Assembly (NCBI RefSeq): GCF_900103265.1
Contig: NZ_FMWX01000001.1
Coordinates: forward strand, 62,001 to 126,000
DNA length: 64,000 nt
Origin: Sphingomonas sp. NFR15
Lineage (GTDB): Bacteria; Pseudomonadota; Alphaproteobacteria; Sphingomonadales; Sphingomonadaceae
Reading direction: 5' to 3'
In this document: in pieces, positions 9,047 to 19,736 of the stretch
Numbering within the stretch: the first letter of the stretch is position 1
How the letters are laid out: every line of letters begins with the position of its first letter
Translations under genes and position numbers: made by a program
Notes under the pieces: model-generated
What the model was told of the DNA's origin: nothing
What the model saw: only the letters and a program-made list of their open reading frames with translations
Database searches by the model: none

Positions 9047-12000
9047 GGCCGCGCTTCGGGCCCGACATCGGGAGACGAGCGCGCGCCCCACCCCCGCCGC
9101 GCCAGCGATTGCTGCGCGCGATCGAAATAGAGGTACACCACCGGCGTGGTGAAGATCGTCAGCAACTGGCTGACCATCAGCCCACCGAAGATCGCGATGC
9201 CGAGCGGCCGGCGCAGCTCCGCGCCCTCGCCCATACCGACCATCAGCGGGATTGCCGCGAACAGCGCCGCGAGCGTCGTCATCAGGATCGGGCGGAAGCG
9301 CAGGATCGCCGCCTGGCGGATCGCCTCGAGCGGCGGTAGCCCCTCGTCGCGCTCGGCGGCGATGGCGAAGTCGATCATCATGATCGCGTTCTTCTTGACG
9401 ATGCCGATCAGCAGCACGATGCCGATGATGCCGATCACGTCGAGATCATGACCCGTCACCCAAAGCGCGAACAGCGCGCCTACCGCTGCCGAGGGCAAGG
9501 TCGACAGGATCGTGACCGGGTGGATGAAGCTCTCATAGAGCACGCCCAGCACGATATAGACGCACACGATCGCGGCCAGGATCAGGTAGAGCTGGTTGGT
9601 CAGCGAGTTGGCGAACGCGCCCGCCGCGCCGAGGAACGTCGTAGAGATGCCGCGCTTGACGTTGAGCGTGGCGAGCTTCGCCTTGATCGCATCGACCGCG
9701 CTGCCGAGCGACACGCCGGGCGCGGTATCGAACCCGATCGTCGCCGCCGGGAACTGCGCGACGTGCGTGACCTGGAGCGGCGAACTGCCCTCGCGGATCG
9801 TGGCGATCGCGTTCAGCGGCGTAGCACCCCCCGACGCTTGCAGGTGGAGCAGCCCCAGCGACTGCGGATCGGTGAGCAGCCCCGGCGCGGCTTCGAGGAT
9901 TACGCGATACTGCGTCGTTTCGGTGAAGATCGTCGAGACGATCCGCTGGCCAAACGCGGAGTAGAGCGCGTCATCGACGCTCGACGCGGTGATGTTGAGC
10001 CGCGCGGCGGAATCGCGGTCGATGTTGATGAACGCCGCCGATCCCTGCGCGCCGGCCTCAGTGGTGACGTTGCGGACCTTCGACACCGATTGCAGCGCCT
10101 TGGCGATCCGCTTCGCTTCCGCGTTGACGTCGGCGGTGTTCGATCCCTCGATCGACAGGCGGTATCGCGTCGGGCCGCTTTCGGCATCGATCGTCAGATC
10201 CTGGGTCGGCTGGAGGTACAACGTGACGCCGGGAATGCGATCGACCGCTTGCGTCAACCGCTGCATCACCTTGGCTTGGCTGCCGTGGCTCTCCTTGAGG
10301 TTGATGAACATGCTGCCCGAATTGAGCGTCGCATTGTCCGAACCATCGACCCCGACGAACGCCGACAGCGAGGCGACATCGGCGTCCTGGAGGATCGCTT
10401 TCGCCGCCTGCGCCTGGAGCGACGCCATCTTGTCGTAGGAGACGCTGGTCGAGGCGACCAGCCGCGCCTGCAACTGGCCGGTGTCCTGCGTTGGGAACAG
10501 TCCCTTGGGGATGACGAGGTATAGCAGCACCGTCAGGATCAGCGTGCCGATCGCCACGAGCAAAGTGGCGAAGCGGCGATCGAGCACAAACCCGAGCGCC
10601 TTTTCGTAGCGCCGCTCAACCGCGCCGAACAGCGCGGCCGAGCGCTGCGCGATGCGGCTCGGTTTATCCTCGGCCGGCGCCTTGAGCCAGCGCGCCGACA
10701 GCATCGGCGTCAGCGTGAGCGACACCACCGCCGAGATCAGGATCGTCACCGCCAGCGTCACCGCGAATTCGCGGAACAGCCGGCCGACGATATCGCCCAT
10801 GAACAACAGCGGGATCAGCACCGCGATCAGCGAGACGGTCAGCGAGATGATCGTGAAGCCGATCTCGCCCGCGCCCTTCAGCGCCGCCTCGAACGGCGGG
10901 ATGCCCTCCTCGATATGGCGCTGGATGTTCTCGATCATCACGATCGCATCGTCGACGACAAAGCCGGTCGCGATCGTCAGCGCCATCAGCGAGAGGTTGT
11001 CGAGGCTGTAGCCGAGCAGGTACATCACCCCGAACGTGCCGATCAGCGAGATCGGCACCGCCAGCCCCGCCACCAGCGTCGCTCTCCCTGAGTGCAGGAA
11101 GAAGAAGATCACCAGCACGACGAGCAGCACCGCCAGCACCAGCTCGAACTCGACGTCGCTCACCGAGGCGCGGATGCCGGTGGTGCGGTCGGCGATCACC
11201 TTCGCGTCTAACCCAGCGGGCAAGCTCTTGAGCAGTTCGGGCAACTGCGACTTGATCGCGTCGGTGGTCTGGATCACGTTCGCGCCGGGCTGGCGCTGGA
11301 CGTTGAGGATGATCGCTGGCGTGGTGCCCGCGAGCGCGCCGAGCCGCGCATTCTCCGCGCCCTCGGTCACCTGCGCGACCTGCGACAGCCGCACCGGCGC
11401 GGCGTTGGCGTAAGCGACGATCAGGTTCTTGTAGTCGTCGACCGTCTCCAACTGATCGTTGGCGTTGATCTGGTAGGATCGGTTCGGCCCGTCGAAGCTG
11501 CCCTTGGCGCTGTTGGCATTGGCATTATCGATCGCGGTGCGAAGCTGCGACAGCGACAGGCCGAAGCTCGCCAGCGCTTGCGTGTCGGCGCGAATCCGCA
11601 TCGCCGGCTTTTGCCCGCCCGCGAGGCTGACGAGACCGACGCCGCTGATCTGGCTGATCTTCTGCGCGAGCCGCGTATCGACGATCGACTGGACCTGCGT
11701 GAGCGGCATCGTCTTCGAACTGATCGCGATCGTCAGCACCGGCGCGTCGGCCGGGTTGACCTTGGCATAGACCGGCGGCGCGGGCAGATCGGCCGGCAGC
11801 AGCGCCGAGGCCGCGTTGATCGCCGCCTGGACTTCCTGCTCGGCGACATCGAGGCCTTCGCTCAGCCCGAATTGCAGCGTGATGACCGACGCGCCCGCCG
11901 AACTGGTCGAGGCCATTCGGGTCAGCCCCGGCATCTCGCCGAACTGGCGTTCGAGCGGCGCGGTGACGGTCTGGCTCATCACCTCGGGGCTGCCGCCCGG

Positions 12001-12153
12001 ATAGAGCGTCGTCACCTCGATCGTCGGGTAATCGACTTCGGGCAGCGCCGACAGCGACAGCATGCGGAAGCCGACCAGCCCGGCCAACACGATGCCGACC
12101 ATCAGCAGCGCGGTCGCGACCGGGCGCAGGATGAAGATACGCGAGGGGCTCAT
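9043..12153 (-). CDS. mdtB: RND efflux inner-membrane permease MdtB-like
   Basis: 1036-aa RND permease, the usual length. It begins [20 protein letters not shown], has the TM4 proton-relay motif [14 protein letters not shown], and the second-half core [20 protein letters not shown]. The sequence is clearly related to, but distinct from, the next gene, as expected for the MdtB/MdtC pair that makes a heterotrimer in Enterobacteria. It begins 12 bp after the mdtA stop and ends in a 4-bp ATGA overlap with mdtC, so all four genes form one transcription unit. No regulator gene lies next to the operon in this window. Confidence 0.94.
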   Translation of the reverse strand: MSPSRIFILRPVATALLMVGIVLAGLVGFRMLSLSALPEVDYPTIEVTTLYPGGSPEVMSQTVTAPLERQFGEMPGLTRMASTSSAGASVITLQFGLSEGLDVAEQEVQAAINAASALLPADLPAPPVYAKVNPADAPVLTIAISSKTMPLTQVQSIVDTRLAQKISQISGVGLVSLAGGQKPAMRIRADTQALASFGLSLSQLRTAIDNANANSAKGSFDGPNRSYQINANDQLETVDDYKNLIVAYANAAPVRLSQVAQVTEGAENARLGALAGTTPAIILNVQRQPGANVIQTTDAIKSQLPELLKSLPAGLDAKVIADRTTGIRASVSDVEFELVLAVLLVVLVIFFFLHSGRATLVAGLAVPISLIGTFGVMYLLGYSLDNLSLMALTIATGFVVDDAIVMIENIQRHIEEGIPPFEAALKGAGEIGFTIISLTVSLIAVLIPLLFMGDIVGRLFREFAVTLAVTILISAVVSLTLTPMLSARWLKAPAEDKPSRIAQRSAALFGAVERRYEKALGFVLDRRFATLLVAIGTLILTVLLYLVIPKGLFPTQDTGQLQARLVASTSVSYDKMASLQAQAAKAILQDADVASLSAFVGVDGSDNATLNSGSMFINLKESHGSQAKVMQRLTQAVDRIPGVTLYLQPTQDLTIDAESGPTRYRLSIEGSNTADVNAEAKRIAKALQSVSKVRNVTTEAGAQGSAAFINIDRDSAARLNITASSVDDALYSAFGQRIVSTIFTETTQYRVILEAAPGLLTDPQSLGLLHLQASGGATPLNAIATIREGSSPLQVTHVAQFPAATIGFDTAPGVSLGSAVDAIKAKLATLNVKRGISTTFLGAAGAFANSLTNQLYLILAAIVCVYIVLGVLYESFIHPVTILSTLPSAAVGALFALWVTGHDLDVIGIIGIVLLIGIVKKNAIMMIDFAIAAERDEGLPPLEAIRQAAILRFRPILMTTLAALFAAIPLMVGMGEGAELRRPLGIAIFGGLMVSQLLTIFTTPVVYLYFDRAQQSLARRGWGARSSPDVGPEARP

Positions 12154-12165
12154 CGGTTGCGCCCG

Positions 12166-13473
12166 TCAGCCGCGATTGTGCCGACGACGCCCGCCGCCCC
12201 CGCCGCTGCCCGCCGCAGGCTTGTCGCCCGGCAGCGCGACCTTGGCGCCTTCGCTCAGCCGGTCTCCGCCGTCGGTGATGACGATGTCGCCAACGTTCAG
12301 CCCGCTGATCACCTGCACCTTGTCGGCGGAGGCGACGCCCGTCTTGATCGTGCGCTGCGTGACGGTCTTATCGGGCTTGAGCAGCCACACGAAACTGGAA
12401 TCCTGCCCGGAGCGCACCGCCGCCGGCGGGATCGTCACCGTCTGACGGATCGTATCGACCGTTAGCCGCACGTTGACGAACTGGCTCGGGTAAAGCTGGG
12501 CGGCCGCATTGGCGAAGCGCGCCTTGCCCTTGATCGTGCCGGTGGTGGTATCGACTTGGTTGTCGAGCGTGGAGAACCGGCCCTGATCGAGCGTCTGGGT
12601 GCGGGTGCGGTCGAGCGCGATCGCCGGGATCTCGGCGCCCTGCGCGATCCGCCTGCCGATCGCCGGCGCCTGATCCTGCGGCACCGCGAACTCGACGTCG
12701 ATCGGCTGGAGCGTCGTCACCACCGCGATACCGTTGCTGTCGCCGGCGCCGATGTAATTGCCGATATCGACCACCCGCAGGCCGACCCGCCCGTTGACGG
12801 GCGATACGACGCGGGTGAAGCCGAGGTTGATCTGCGCCTGCTGCACCTGGCCCCGATCGATCGCGATCGTGCCTTCGAGCTGCTTGGCGGTCGCTGCCTG
12901 CGTATCGACGTCCTGCCGCGCGATCGAATCCTGCCCCAACAACGTCTGGTAGCGCCCGAGCTGGACACGCGCGTTGGCGAGCTGTGCCCGATCGCGGATC
13001 AGCGCGCCCTGCGCTTGAAGCAGCGCCGCCCGATACGGCCGCGGATCGATGATCGCGAGCGTCTGGCCCTTATGGACGAGCTGGCCTTCGCGGTAGAGCA
13101 CCTGCGTGATCGTCCCCGAAACCTGCGGGCGGATCGTCACGGTCGCGGCCGGCGTGACCGTGCCGAGCGCCTCGACCTCGATCGGCAGGTCGGCGCGGAC
13201 CGCCTTGACCGTCCCGACCGTGGTGGGTTGGCCGCCACCGCGACGGCCGCCGCCCCCACCGCCCGGACCGCCACCGCCTCCGGGGCCGCCACGCCCTCGC
13301 CCGCTGAATGACGAACTCGAATGCGCCAGCCACACCGCGCCGAGCACGACCAGCGCGAGGACAGCGATGCCGATGATCCAGCTCAGCACGCGGCCCCGCC
13401 GGCCGATCGGACGCGGCGCATCCGCTACGGCATCGTCAGGGTAAACGGGGGAGGAAGGATCGACCTCGGTCAT
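12166..13473 (-). CDS. mdtA: RND efflux membrane-fusion protein MdtA-like with Gly/Arg-rich linker
   Basis: 435-aa periplasmic adaptor, first gene of the mdtABC-OMF operon. Seen in order: short cytoplasmic tail, one membrane anchor (about residues 30-50), a strikingly Gly/Arg/Pro-rich linker (about 57-82), the lipoyl/hairpin region (IRPQVSGTITQVLYREGQLV ...), the beta-barrel (PIDVEFAVPQDQ), and a second Gly/Arg-rich tail at the very C-terminus (SGGGGGRRRHNRG). The order matches MdtA, whose anchor holds it to the inner membrane while it bridges permease and exit duct. The low-complexity linker directly behind the anchor is unusual and its role is unknown. Confidence 0.93.
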   Translation of the reverse strand: MTEVDPSSPVYPDDAVADAPRPIGRRGRVLSWIIGIAVLALVVLGAVWLAHSSSSFSGRGRGGPGGGGGPGGGGGGRRGGGQPTTVGTVKAVRADLPIEVEALGTVTPAATVTIRPQVSGTITQVLYREGQLVHKGQTLAIIDPRPYRAALLQAQGALIRDRAQLANARVQLGRYQTLLGQDSIARQDVDTQAATAKQLEGTIAIDRGQVQQAQINLGFTRVVSPVNGRVGLRVVDIGNYIGAGDSNGIAVVTTLQPIDVEFAVPQDQAPAIGRRIAQGAEIPAIALDRTRTQTLDQGRFSTLDNQVDTTTGTIKGKARFANAAAQLYPSQFVNVRLTVDTIRQTVTIPPAAVRSGQDSSFVWLLKPDKTVTQRTIKTGVASADKVQVISGLNVGDIVITDGGDRLSEGAKVALPGDKPAAGSGGGGGRRRHNRG

Positions 13474-13525
13474 GGATGTTCCGCACGTGATTTCGTCGCG
13501 CGTACCGTCTCGGATCGGGGCTGTC

Positions 13526-13531
13526 TGTCAA
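13526..13531 (-). promoter_or_regulatory. Possible -35 box of the mdtABC operon
   Basis: Reading on the minus strand, a perfect TTGACA lies 53 bases upstream of the mdtA start in the 89-bp gap behind the dienelactone hydrolase gene. No good -10 is seen 17 bases on (ACGGTA), so this is tentative. An 8-bp palindrome, ACAATTGT, sits 5 bases further upstream and could be an operator. Confidence 0.3.
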
Positions 13532-13562
13532 TCCAACAATTGTCGCAGAGTGTCGCGGGAGG

Positions 13563-14306
13563 TCAGCGCAGCGTGCGTTGGAACAGCGCCAGCGTCCACT
13601 GCATCGCCTGCAGGAACAGCGCCGGATCGTAGCGCGGCCCCTCGTCTCGGAGGAATGCGTGCTGCCCGTTCACCTCATGCCATTCATAGCGCGCGCCGAC
13701 CGCTTCGAGCCGCGCGCGGATGCGTTCGCGCCCTTCGAACGGCACGTGCGGGTCTTGCCGGCCCCACACGAACAGCGCCTCGGCCTTGAGATCGGCCATG
13801 CGCGCGAGGCTGTCGTCGCTCCGCCCTTCGCCGAGCGTTCCCGAATGGATGTCGGTCGCGTAGAAACATGCCGCCGCCTGCACGCGTGGATCGAGTGCGG
13901 CGCGATAGGCGAGATGCCCACCGAGGCACACGCCGAAGGTCGCGAGCTGGCCATTGCAGGCGGGGTGTTCGCTGAGTGCGGTCAACGCCGCCTTGGCATC
14001 CGCATCATAGCCGGCGATCGGCTTGGTAAACTTGAGCGCGTTGCCGCGATCGGTGCCGGCCTGATCGTAAGCGAGCACCGTGCCGGCCGGCTCGTATTCG
14101 TGATACACTTCTGGCACCGCGACGACATAGCCGTTGCCCGCCAGCATCGCCGCGAGCCGCCGGATCGGCGCGGTGACCTGATAGATTTCCGAGAACAGCA
14201 GGATTCCCGGGAAACGCCCATCGACCGCTGGGCGGAACAGATGCAGCCGCATCGTGCCGCCGCCGGCGACCGCGATGTCCTGGGTTTCGTCGCTGCGTAG
14301 GATCAT
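13563..14306 (-). CDS. Dienelactone hydrolase family protein
   Basis: 247-aa cytoplasmic alpha/beta hydrolase of the DLH family. The catalytic triad is visible: nucleophile Cys127 in FGVCLGGH, the acid in WGRQDPHVPF, and His in NGQHAFLRD; Glu40 (LLFSEIYQ) matches the residue that activates the Cys in carboxymethylenebutenolidases. The start at 14306 is preferred over an upstream one at 14348 because CAGAGGG lies 8 bases before it. It stands between the efflux operon and a TonB receptor gene, all on the minus strand but with gaps. Substrate unknown; DLH family members hydrolyse dienelactones or small esters. Confidence 0.88.
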   Translation of the reverse strand: MILRSDETQDIAVAGGGTMRLHLFRPAVDGRFPGILLFSEIYQVTAPIRRLAAMLAGNGYVVAVPEVYHEYEPAGTVLAYDQAGTDRGNALKFTKPIAGYDADAKAALTALSEHPACNGQLATFGVCLGGHLAYRAALDPRVQAAACFYATDIHSGTLGEGRSDDSLARMADLKAEALFVWGRQDPHVPFEGRERIRARLEAVGARYEWHEVNGQHAFLRDEGPRYDPALFLQAMQWTLALFQRTLR

Positions 14307-14370
14307 AGCTGGCACCCTCTGGCTGATCGGCGCTTGGTGGCACCGCACCAGCCAGAGGGCAACCGCCCGG

Positions 14371-16800
14371 TTAGAACTTCACCTTGACCGTACCGCCGAA
14401 GGTGCGGGGATTGCCGGGATAGCCCTGCACGATCCCGGTCGATTTCGTCAGCCCCAGCAGGTTGATGTAATAGGCCTTGTTGAGCAGGTTTTCCGACCAG
14501 AGCTGGATATCGTAAGTGCCGTGCGCGAGTTGTAGCCCGACGCGCGCACTGACCAGCGCGTAATTGCCGATCTCCGCCGTCGGATCGAGCGTGATCGTGG
14601 TGTTCTGCTTGCTCCGCCAGTTCACATCGACCAGCCCATAAGCGACCGCATCCTCGCCGACCTCGTGGCTGTAATCGGTGGTGAGATCGGCGGTCCACTT
14701 GGGCGCCCACGCGACCTGGCGGCCGGTCAGGTCGCATACCGATGCCGTCGTCGTTGCGGGGCAAGTCGAGTTGTGGAAGGACGAATAATAAGCGTGATTG
14801 TACGCGCCGAAGCCCTTCATGTGCAGGCCCTTGGCGAGGAACAGCTCGCCTTCTAGCTCTACGCCGTCCGATGTCAGCGAGCCGACATTGGCGAGGAACT
14901 TCGCCGCCGTGTTGCCGACGCCGACCGACTCGTTCGCCTGATAGTTGCGCACGACGGTATGGAAGCCGGTGAGGTTGAGCAGCAGGTGGCGGTTGAACCA
15001 TTCGCTCTTGATGCCGGCCTCGAAATTGTCGGCTTTCTCGCCGCGCACCTGCTGGCCCGCGCCGTAGAGCGTCACCGCGCGCAGTACGCTCGCGTCGGGG
15101 TTGGAGGCGTTGACCGGGAGCAGGTTGAACCCGGCCGACTTGTTGCCGCGCGCGAACTTGGCATAGAGCATCGCCGACGGCGTAACCTTGTAGCTGACGC
15201 TCGCCTCGCCCGAAAGCGATCGGTCGTTGAGACGATCATCGACATGCCCGAGCTGCGCGTTGGCACCCGACGGCGACAGAGCGTTGATCTGCGCGGTGCT
15301 GAGGTTGCCGAGATTCGACGTGACCGAACCATCATAGACTTCGGTGCGGTGTTCCCATGTATAGCGCAGCCCCATATCGAGCGCGAGCCGGCGCGCCGCA
15401 TCGGGATGCCAGGTCGCATTGGCGAAAGCCGCCTCGGTATCGGTGTGGAAGATCGCCTTCGACGCGAAGCCGAGACCGGCGACGCGATCGGCATAGGCAC
15501 CCTGCGCCCAAGTGCGTCCGCTCACGGCGGGAAACGCCGTCGCCGAGGGGTTGGCTGCCCAGATGTAATATTGGTTGCCGAAGCGGATACGCGAATCGAC
15601 CTCAAGCTTCTGCCGCGACAGGAAGCCGCCCACGGTCAGCTCGATCGGGCGGTTCTTGGCGGTCGCCCAGCGCACTTCCTGCGAGAATTGGTGCTCGTCG
15701 TTGCACGAGCCGTAATCGGGGATGGCGTTGAGCTGAGTGTAATCATTGTCGTTGTTGGTGAAGCAACTCCAATGCTGGAACGCGGTGATCGAGGTGAAGG
15801 TGCCGCCGCCGACATCCCAATTGACCTCGCCGCTCACCGCGCGATTGTCGGTCACGGCGTTGAGCGCACCGTCGATGTTGATGCGGCGGTTCTCCACCGT
15901 GCCGGTGGACAGCGTATAACCGGCGTTGCGCATCCGCGTCTGAAGCAGCGTCGGATCATAGACCTGCAGGATCACCGGCGAGATCGTCGGGAAGCTCTGA
16001 TGATTGTACGTGCCGATCAGCCGGATCGACAGCATGTCGGTCGGCGTCGCCAGCAACTGCGCGCGGATGCCTTGCCCTTGCCGCGCGTTCTGGTAGCTTT
16101 GGTTGAACTGGTTCGGGTAATTGCCGTCGGTCTTGCTGTAATAGCCCGACAGCCGCAGCGCGAGCTTTCCGGGGATCAGCGGACCGGTCACGCCGCCCTT
16201 GACCTCCTGATAGCCCTGGTTGCCGACCGTCGCCTCGGCATTCGCGCCGAAGTCGAAGCTCGGCTTGAGCGTGTTGATGATGACCGCGCCCGCCGTGGTG
16301 TTCTTGCCGAACAACGTACCCTGCGGGCCGCGCAGCAGCTCGACCTGGGCGAGATCGTTGAAGTCGGTCGAGACCATGCCCTGACGGCCGGTATAGACGC
16401 CGTCGACGAAAATGCCGACCGAGCCGTCGATGCCGTCGGTGTTGAAGCCGTTGTTGCCGATGCCGCGCACGCCGAGATTGAGCTGCTTGGGGTTGGTCAG
16501 ATAAACCGAGAACGCCGGGAACTTCGACTGGAAATCCGTGAAGTTGACGAGGTTCTGCCGATTGAGTTCGGCAGGCGTGATGACCGTGACCGGGATCGGA
16601 ACGTTTTGCAGATTCTCGGCCCGCTTGCGGGCGTAAACGGTGATGTCGCTGAGCTGATCCTGATCGGCGCTGTTCTGGTCCGCCGCTGGCGCGGCGGCCG
16701 AAGCGTCTTGGGCATATGCGGCGCCGGTAACCATGCTGGTCGACAGCAACAGAACAGCGATCAAACCCGACCGGCGTGACCGCAAACGAAATGTCATCAT
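14371..16800 (-). CDS. TonB-dependent receptor (FecA/CirA-like, Sphingomonas type)
   Basis: 809-aa outer-membrane receptor. The start at 16800 follows AGGGGGC with a suitable gap and opens a signal peptide ending GAAYAQ. The TonB box region DITVYARKRAENLQNVPIPV, plug motifs (VGIFVDGVYTGRQG, ELLRGPQGTLFGKNTTAGAV) and the C-terminal NPRTFGGTVKVKF strand identify the iron-siderophore-like receptor branch that is greatly expanded in sphingomonads, where many members import non-iron compounds. It lies downstream of the isovalerate/leucine operon and on the same strand, separated from the SDR gene by 180 bp. That placement could mean uptake of a related branched or terpenoid substrate, but this is inference. 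Confidence 0.9.
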   Translation of the reverse strand: MMTFRLRSRRSGLIAVLLLSTSMVTGAAYAQDASAAAPAADQNSADQDQLSDITVYARKRAENLQNVPIPVTVITPAELNRQNLVNFTDFQSKFPAFSVYLTNPKQLNLGVRGIGNNGFNTDGIDGSVGIFVDGVYTGRQGMVSTDFNDLAQVELLRGPQGTLFGKNTTAGAVIINTLKPSFDFGANAEATVGNQGYQEVKGGVTGPLIPGKLALRLSGYYSKTDGNYPNQFNQSYQNARQGQGIRAQLLATPTDMLSIRLIGTYNHQSFPTISPVILQVYDPTLLQTRMRNAGYTLSTGTVENRRINIDGALNAVTDNRAVSGEVNWDVGGGTFTSITAFQHWSCFTNNDNDYTQLNAIPDYGSCNDEHQFSQEVRWATAKNRPIELTVGGFLSRQKLEVDSRIRFGNQYYIWAANPSATAFPAVSGRTWAQGAYADRVAGLGFASKAIFHTDTEAAFANATWHPDAARRLALDMGLRYTWEHRTEVYDGSVTSNLGNLSTAQINALSPSGANAQLGHVDDRLNDRSLSGEASVSYKVTPSAMLYAKFARGNKSAGFNLLPVNASNPDASVLRAVTLYGAGQQVRGEKADNFEAGIKSEWFNRHLLLNLTGFHTVVRNYQANESVGVGNTAAKFLANVGSLTSDGVELEGELFLAKGLHMKGFGAYNHAYYSSFHNSTCPATTTASVCDLTGRQVAWAPKWTADLTTDYSHEVGEDAVAYGLVDVNWRSKQNTTITLDPTAEIGNYALVSARVGLQLAHGTYDIQLWSENLLNKAYYINLLGLTKSTGIVQGYPGNPRTFGGTVKVKF

Positions 16801-16980
16801 CAAAGTGCGCCCCCTGAAACCATCGGGCACGCGGCGGCCGGCGCTTGCCCGTCAGGACACGCGCGTTGCTTGAATGTTGCTGCCCGCCGCAGCCCGCGCC
16901 GCGCCTAGGGGCAATGCGCGACGATCTCGTTACGGCTTGACGACATCCCCGTGACAGACCGCCAATGTGCCTGTCGCGGG

Positions 16981-17823
16981 CTACTCGGCCATGAACGTCG
17001 CGAACGCTGCGGCATAGTCGGGATGCCACCGTGACAGCGCCGGACGGTTCGCGATGATGTCGTCCATCGCCCAGCGCATCCGCTTCTCGTCGGTGGCGCG
17101 ATCGACGTCGTTGTCGGGGCAGAGGATGTAGAAGTCGCCCTGCGCGATGCGGTCGAACATGAAATCGGCAACCTGTTCGGCCGACCACGCCCCGGCAGGC
17201 TTCTCCGCGCGCCCGGTCATGCCGGTGAACGTGAATCCGGGGATGAGCAGATGCGCCGAGACCCGGTCGCCAGCAGCATCGCGTAGCGCGTGCGAGAGCG
17301 ACTCTGTGTAGCTGCGCACGCCGGCTTTCGACAGATTATACGCATAATTGTCCGGCGGGCTGGTAATTCCTTGTTTCGATCCGGTGTTGATGACGATGCC
17401 GGGGCGATCCTGCGCCAGCATCGCGGGCACGAACGCCTGAACGCCGTGCAGCACGCCCATGAGGTTGGTATCGAGCAATGCCTGCCATCCGGCGGCATTC
17501 TCCCACGGCAGGCCGGGATTATGGCCGGTCGCGGCGTTGTTCATCAGCACCGACACGAAGCCCCATTCGGCGAGCACCCGGTCCCGCAGCGATTCGACAT
17601 CCTCGAGCGAGGACACATCGGTCGGCACGACCAGCACCTCCCCCGCCTCGCCAAGCGCGCGGCCGGCCGCATCGAGTCTGTCGCCGCCGAGATCGGCGAG
17701 CGCGACCTTGAGGCCGAGGCCGAGCAGCCGCGCCGCGACCGCGAAGCCGATGCCGCTGGCGGCGCCGGTCACGACGGCGGTCGATCCGGCCGAAAAGGCG
17801 GGTGGAAGCGAAGGTGTCGGCAT
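16981..17823 (-). CDS. Short-chain dehydrogenase/reductase (SDR)
   Basis: 280-aa classical SDR. The nucleotide-binding motif TGAASGIG is at residues 19-26, NNAA at about 95-98, and the catalytic residues are Ser149 and Tyr162-x3-Lys166. It follows mccA by 61 bp on the same strand and is probably the last gene of the ivd-mccB-mccA operon. Leucine catabolic operons do not normally encode such an enzyme, so it may prepare or interconvert a substrate that enters the pathway, for example an alcohol or hydroxyacyl compound. Cofactor and substrate cannot be read from sequence. Confidence 0.88.
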   Translation of the reverse strand: MPTPSLPPAFSAGSTAVVTGAASGIGFAVAARLLGLGLKVALADLGGDRLDAAGRALGEAGEVLVVPTDVSSLEDVESLRDRVLAEWGFVSVLMNNAATGHNPGLPWENAAGWQALLDTNLMGVLHGVQAFVPAMLAQDRPGIVINTGSKQGITSPPDNYAYNLSKAGVRSYTESLSHALRDAAGDRVSAHLLIPGFTFTGMTGRAEKPAGAWSAEQVADFMFDRIAQGDFYILCPDNDVDRATDEKRMRWAMDDIIANRPALSRWHPDYAAAFATFMAE

Positions 17824-17884
17824 GGGGTAACTCCTTGATCGTACAGCGAACGTCCGACGGGCGCATTTGAGCCGTGGCTGGCGA

Positions 17885-19732
17885 TCACACCTCCAGCGGT
17901 TCGATCCGCACCAGCATTGTGCCTTCGCTCACCTGCCCGCCTTCCTGCGCGTTGAGCTCGGCGATCGTGCCGTCGAACGGGGCGGTCAGGCTATGCTCCA
18001 TCTTCATCGCCTCAACGGTGACGAGCTTCTGACCCTTGCGCACGGCGTCCCCAGCCGCAACCGCAACGGCGATGATCCGCCCCGGCATAGGCGACAGGAT
18101 CGCACCGTCGCCAGCGACCTGCCCGCCCTTGCCCTCGACGCGCCAAGCGGAAAGTTGCCAGGTCTGGCCGTGTTCGGTCAGCAGCGTGTCCGCCACCGGA
18201 TCGCCGCCGACGCAGGCCGGATCGAACGCGACCGTGACGGGCGCACGGTTCAGCAGAAACTGCGCGTCGCGCCGTGCCGGGGCATTGAGCCGGAAGCCGG
18301 CCGGGCCGACGGAGGACAAAGCCACGAGCCGCGCAGCCGCCTGCGCGAGCACGCCGTCGCCGGGCCGCTCGGCCGGCATCAACGCCTCGCCTTCGCGCGC
18401 GATCAGCCCGGTATCGAGCTTGGCGGCGGCGAAATCGGCGTTGGCGAGAGCGCGCACCAGAAAGCCCGCGTTGGTGCGCAGCGGCCAGATCACCGTGTCG
18501 TCGAGCGCCGCCATCAGCGTGCGCCGGGCGGCATCGCGATCGGCGCCGTGCGCGATCACCTTGGCGATCATCGGATCGTAGAAGGGCGAGATTTCCGCGC
18601 CTTGCTCGACGCCCGTGTCGATCCGGCACCCACCACCGATGTGGAACGTGTCGAGCCGGCCGATCGACGGCAGGAAGCCTTTCGCGGGGTCTTCCGCATA
18701 AAGCCGGGCTTCCATCGCCCAGCCGTGGATCGCGAGTTCGTCCTGACGCTTCGGCAACAACTCGCCCGAGGCGACACGCAATTGCCATTCGACCAGATCC
18801 TGCCCGGTGATCGCCTCGGTGACGGGATGTTCGACCTGGAGCCGGGTGTTCATCTCCATGAACCAGATCCGGTCGGCGCGCAGCCCTTGCGAACCGTCGC
18901 CGATGAACTCGATCGTGCCCGCACCGACATAGTCAACCGCACGCGCCGCCGCGACCGCCGCCGCGCACACCGCCGCGCGCGTGGCCTCATCCATGCTAGG
19001 CGCGGGCGCTTCCTCGATCACCTTCTGGTGGCGGCGCTGGAGCGAGCAATCGCGCTCGAACAGATGGACGACGTTGCCGTGGGTGTCGCCGAACACCTGC
19101 ACCTCGATATGGCGCGGGTTGGTGATCCACTTTTCGAGCAAGACCTGATCGTTACCGAAGCTCGATGCCGCCTCGCGCTGGCATGACACCAGCGAATCGG
19201 CGAAATCCTTCGCCGCATCGACCTTGCGCATACCCTTGCCACCGCCGCCGGCGACCGCCTTGATGAGCACCGGATAGCCGATCGCATCGGCTTCGGCGCG
19301 CAACCGCTCGGACGATTGGTCATCGCCGAGATAGCCGGGCGTGGTGGGAACGCCCGCCGCCTGCATCAGCGTCTTGGCGGCATCCTTGAGGCCCATCGCG
19401 GTGATCGAGGCCGGGTTCGGACCAACCCAGATCAGCCCGGCCGCCTGAACAGCGGCGGCAAACTCGGCGTTTTCCGAAAGGAACCCGTAGCCGGGATGGA
19501 TCGCCTCAGCGCCACTCTCCCGCGCCGCCGCGATGATCCGCTCGCCGAGCAGATAACTTTCGCGCGCCGGCGAAGCGCCGATATGCACCGCCGCATCCGC
19601 CAGCCGCACATGCAAAGCCTGCGCGTCGGCATCGGAATAGACCGCGACGGTCCGAATGCCGAGCCGGCGCGCGGTGCGGATGATCCGGCAGGCGATCTCG
19701 CCGCGGTTGGCGATCAGGAGCGATTGCATCAT
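17885..19732 (-). CDS. mccA: 3-methylcrotonyl-CoA carboxylase alpha (biotin) subunit
   Basis: 615-aa biotin-dependent carboxylase subunit. The N-terminal biotin carboxylase has the ATP-grasp glycine loop KAVAGGGGKGMRKV and the signature FMEMNTRLQVEHPVTE; the C-terminal biotinyl domain has VEAMKMEH, where the Lys carries biotin. With the beta subunit it carboxylates 3-methylcrotonyl-CoA in leucine breakdown. Propionyl- and geranyl-CoA carboxylases are close relatives, but the neighbouring isovaleryl-CoA dehydrogenase supports methylcrotonyl-CoA. Two adjacent ATGs (19732 and 19729) lie a few bases past the mccB stop; the first is used. Confidence 0.92.
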   Translation of the reverse strand: MMQSLLIANRGEIACRIIRTARRLGIRTVAVYSDADAQALHVRLADAAVHIGASPARESYLLGERIIAAARESGAEAIHPGYGFLSENAEFAAAVQAAGLIWVGPNPASITAMGLKDAAKTLMQAAGVPTTPGYLGDDQSSERLRAEADAIGYPVLIKAVAGGGGKGMRKVDAAKDFADSLVSCQREAASSFGNDQVLLEKWITNPRHIEVQVFGDTHGNVVHLFERDCSLQRRHQKVIEEAPAPSMDEATRAAVCAAAVAAARAVDYVGAGTIEFIGDGSQGLRADRIWFMEMNTRLQVEHPVTEAITGQDLVEWQLRVASGELLPKRQDELAIHGWAMEARLYAEDPAKGFLPSIGRLDTFHIGGGCRIDTGVEQGAEISPFYDPMIAKVIAHGADRDAARRTLMAALDDTVIWPLRTNAGFLVRALANADFAAAKLDTGLIAREGEALMPAERPGDGVLAQAAARLVALSSVGPAGFRLNAPARRDAQFLLNRAPVTVAFDPACVGGDPVADTLLTEHGQTWQLSAWRVEGKGGQVAGDGAILSPMPGRIIAVAVAAGDAVRKGQKLVTVEAMKMEHSLTAPFDGTIAELNAQEGGQVSEGTMLVRIEPLEV

Positions 19733-19736
19733 GACA

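Noticed and set aside
14959..16779. 606-aa plus-strand frame opposite the second TonB receptor
   Set aside because: Antisense artefact; the receptor has clear plug and barrel motifs.
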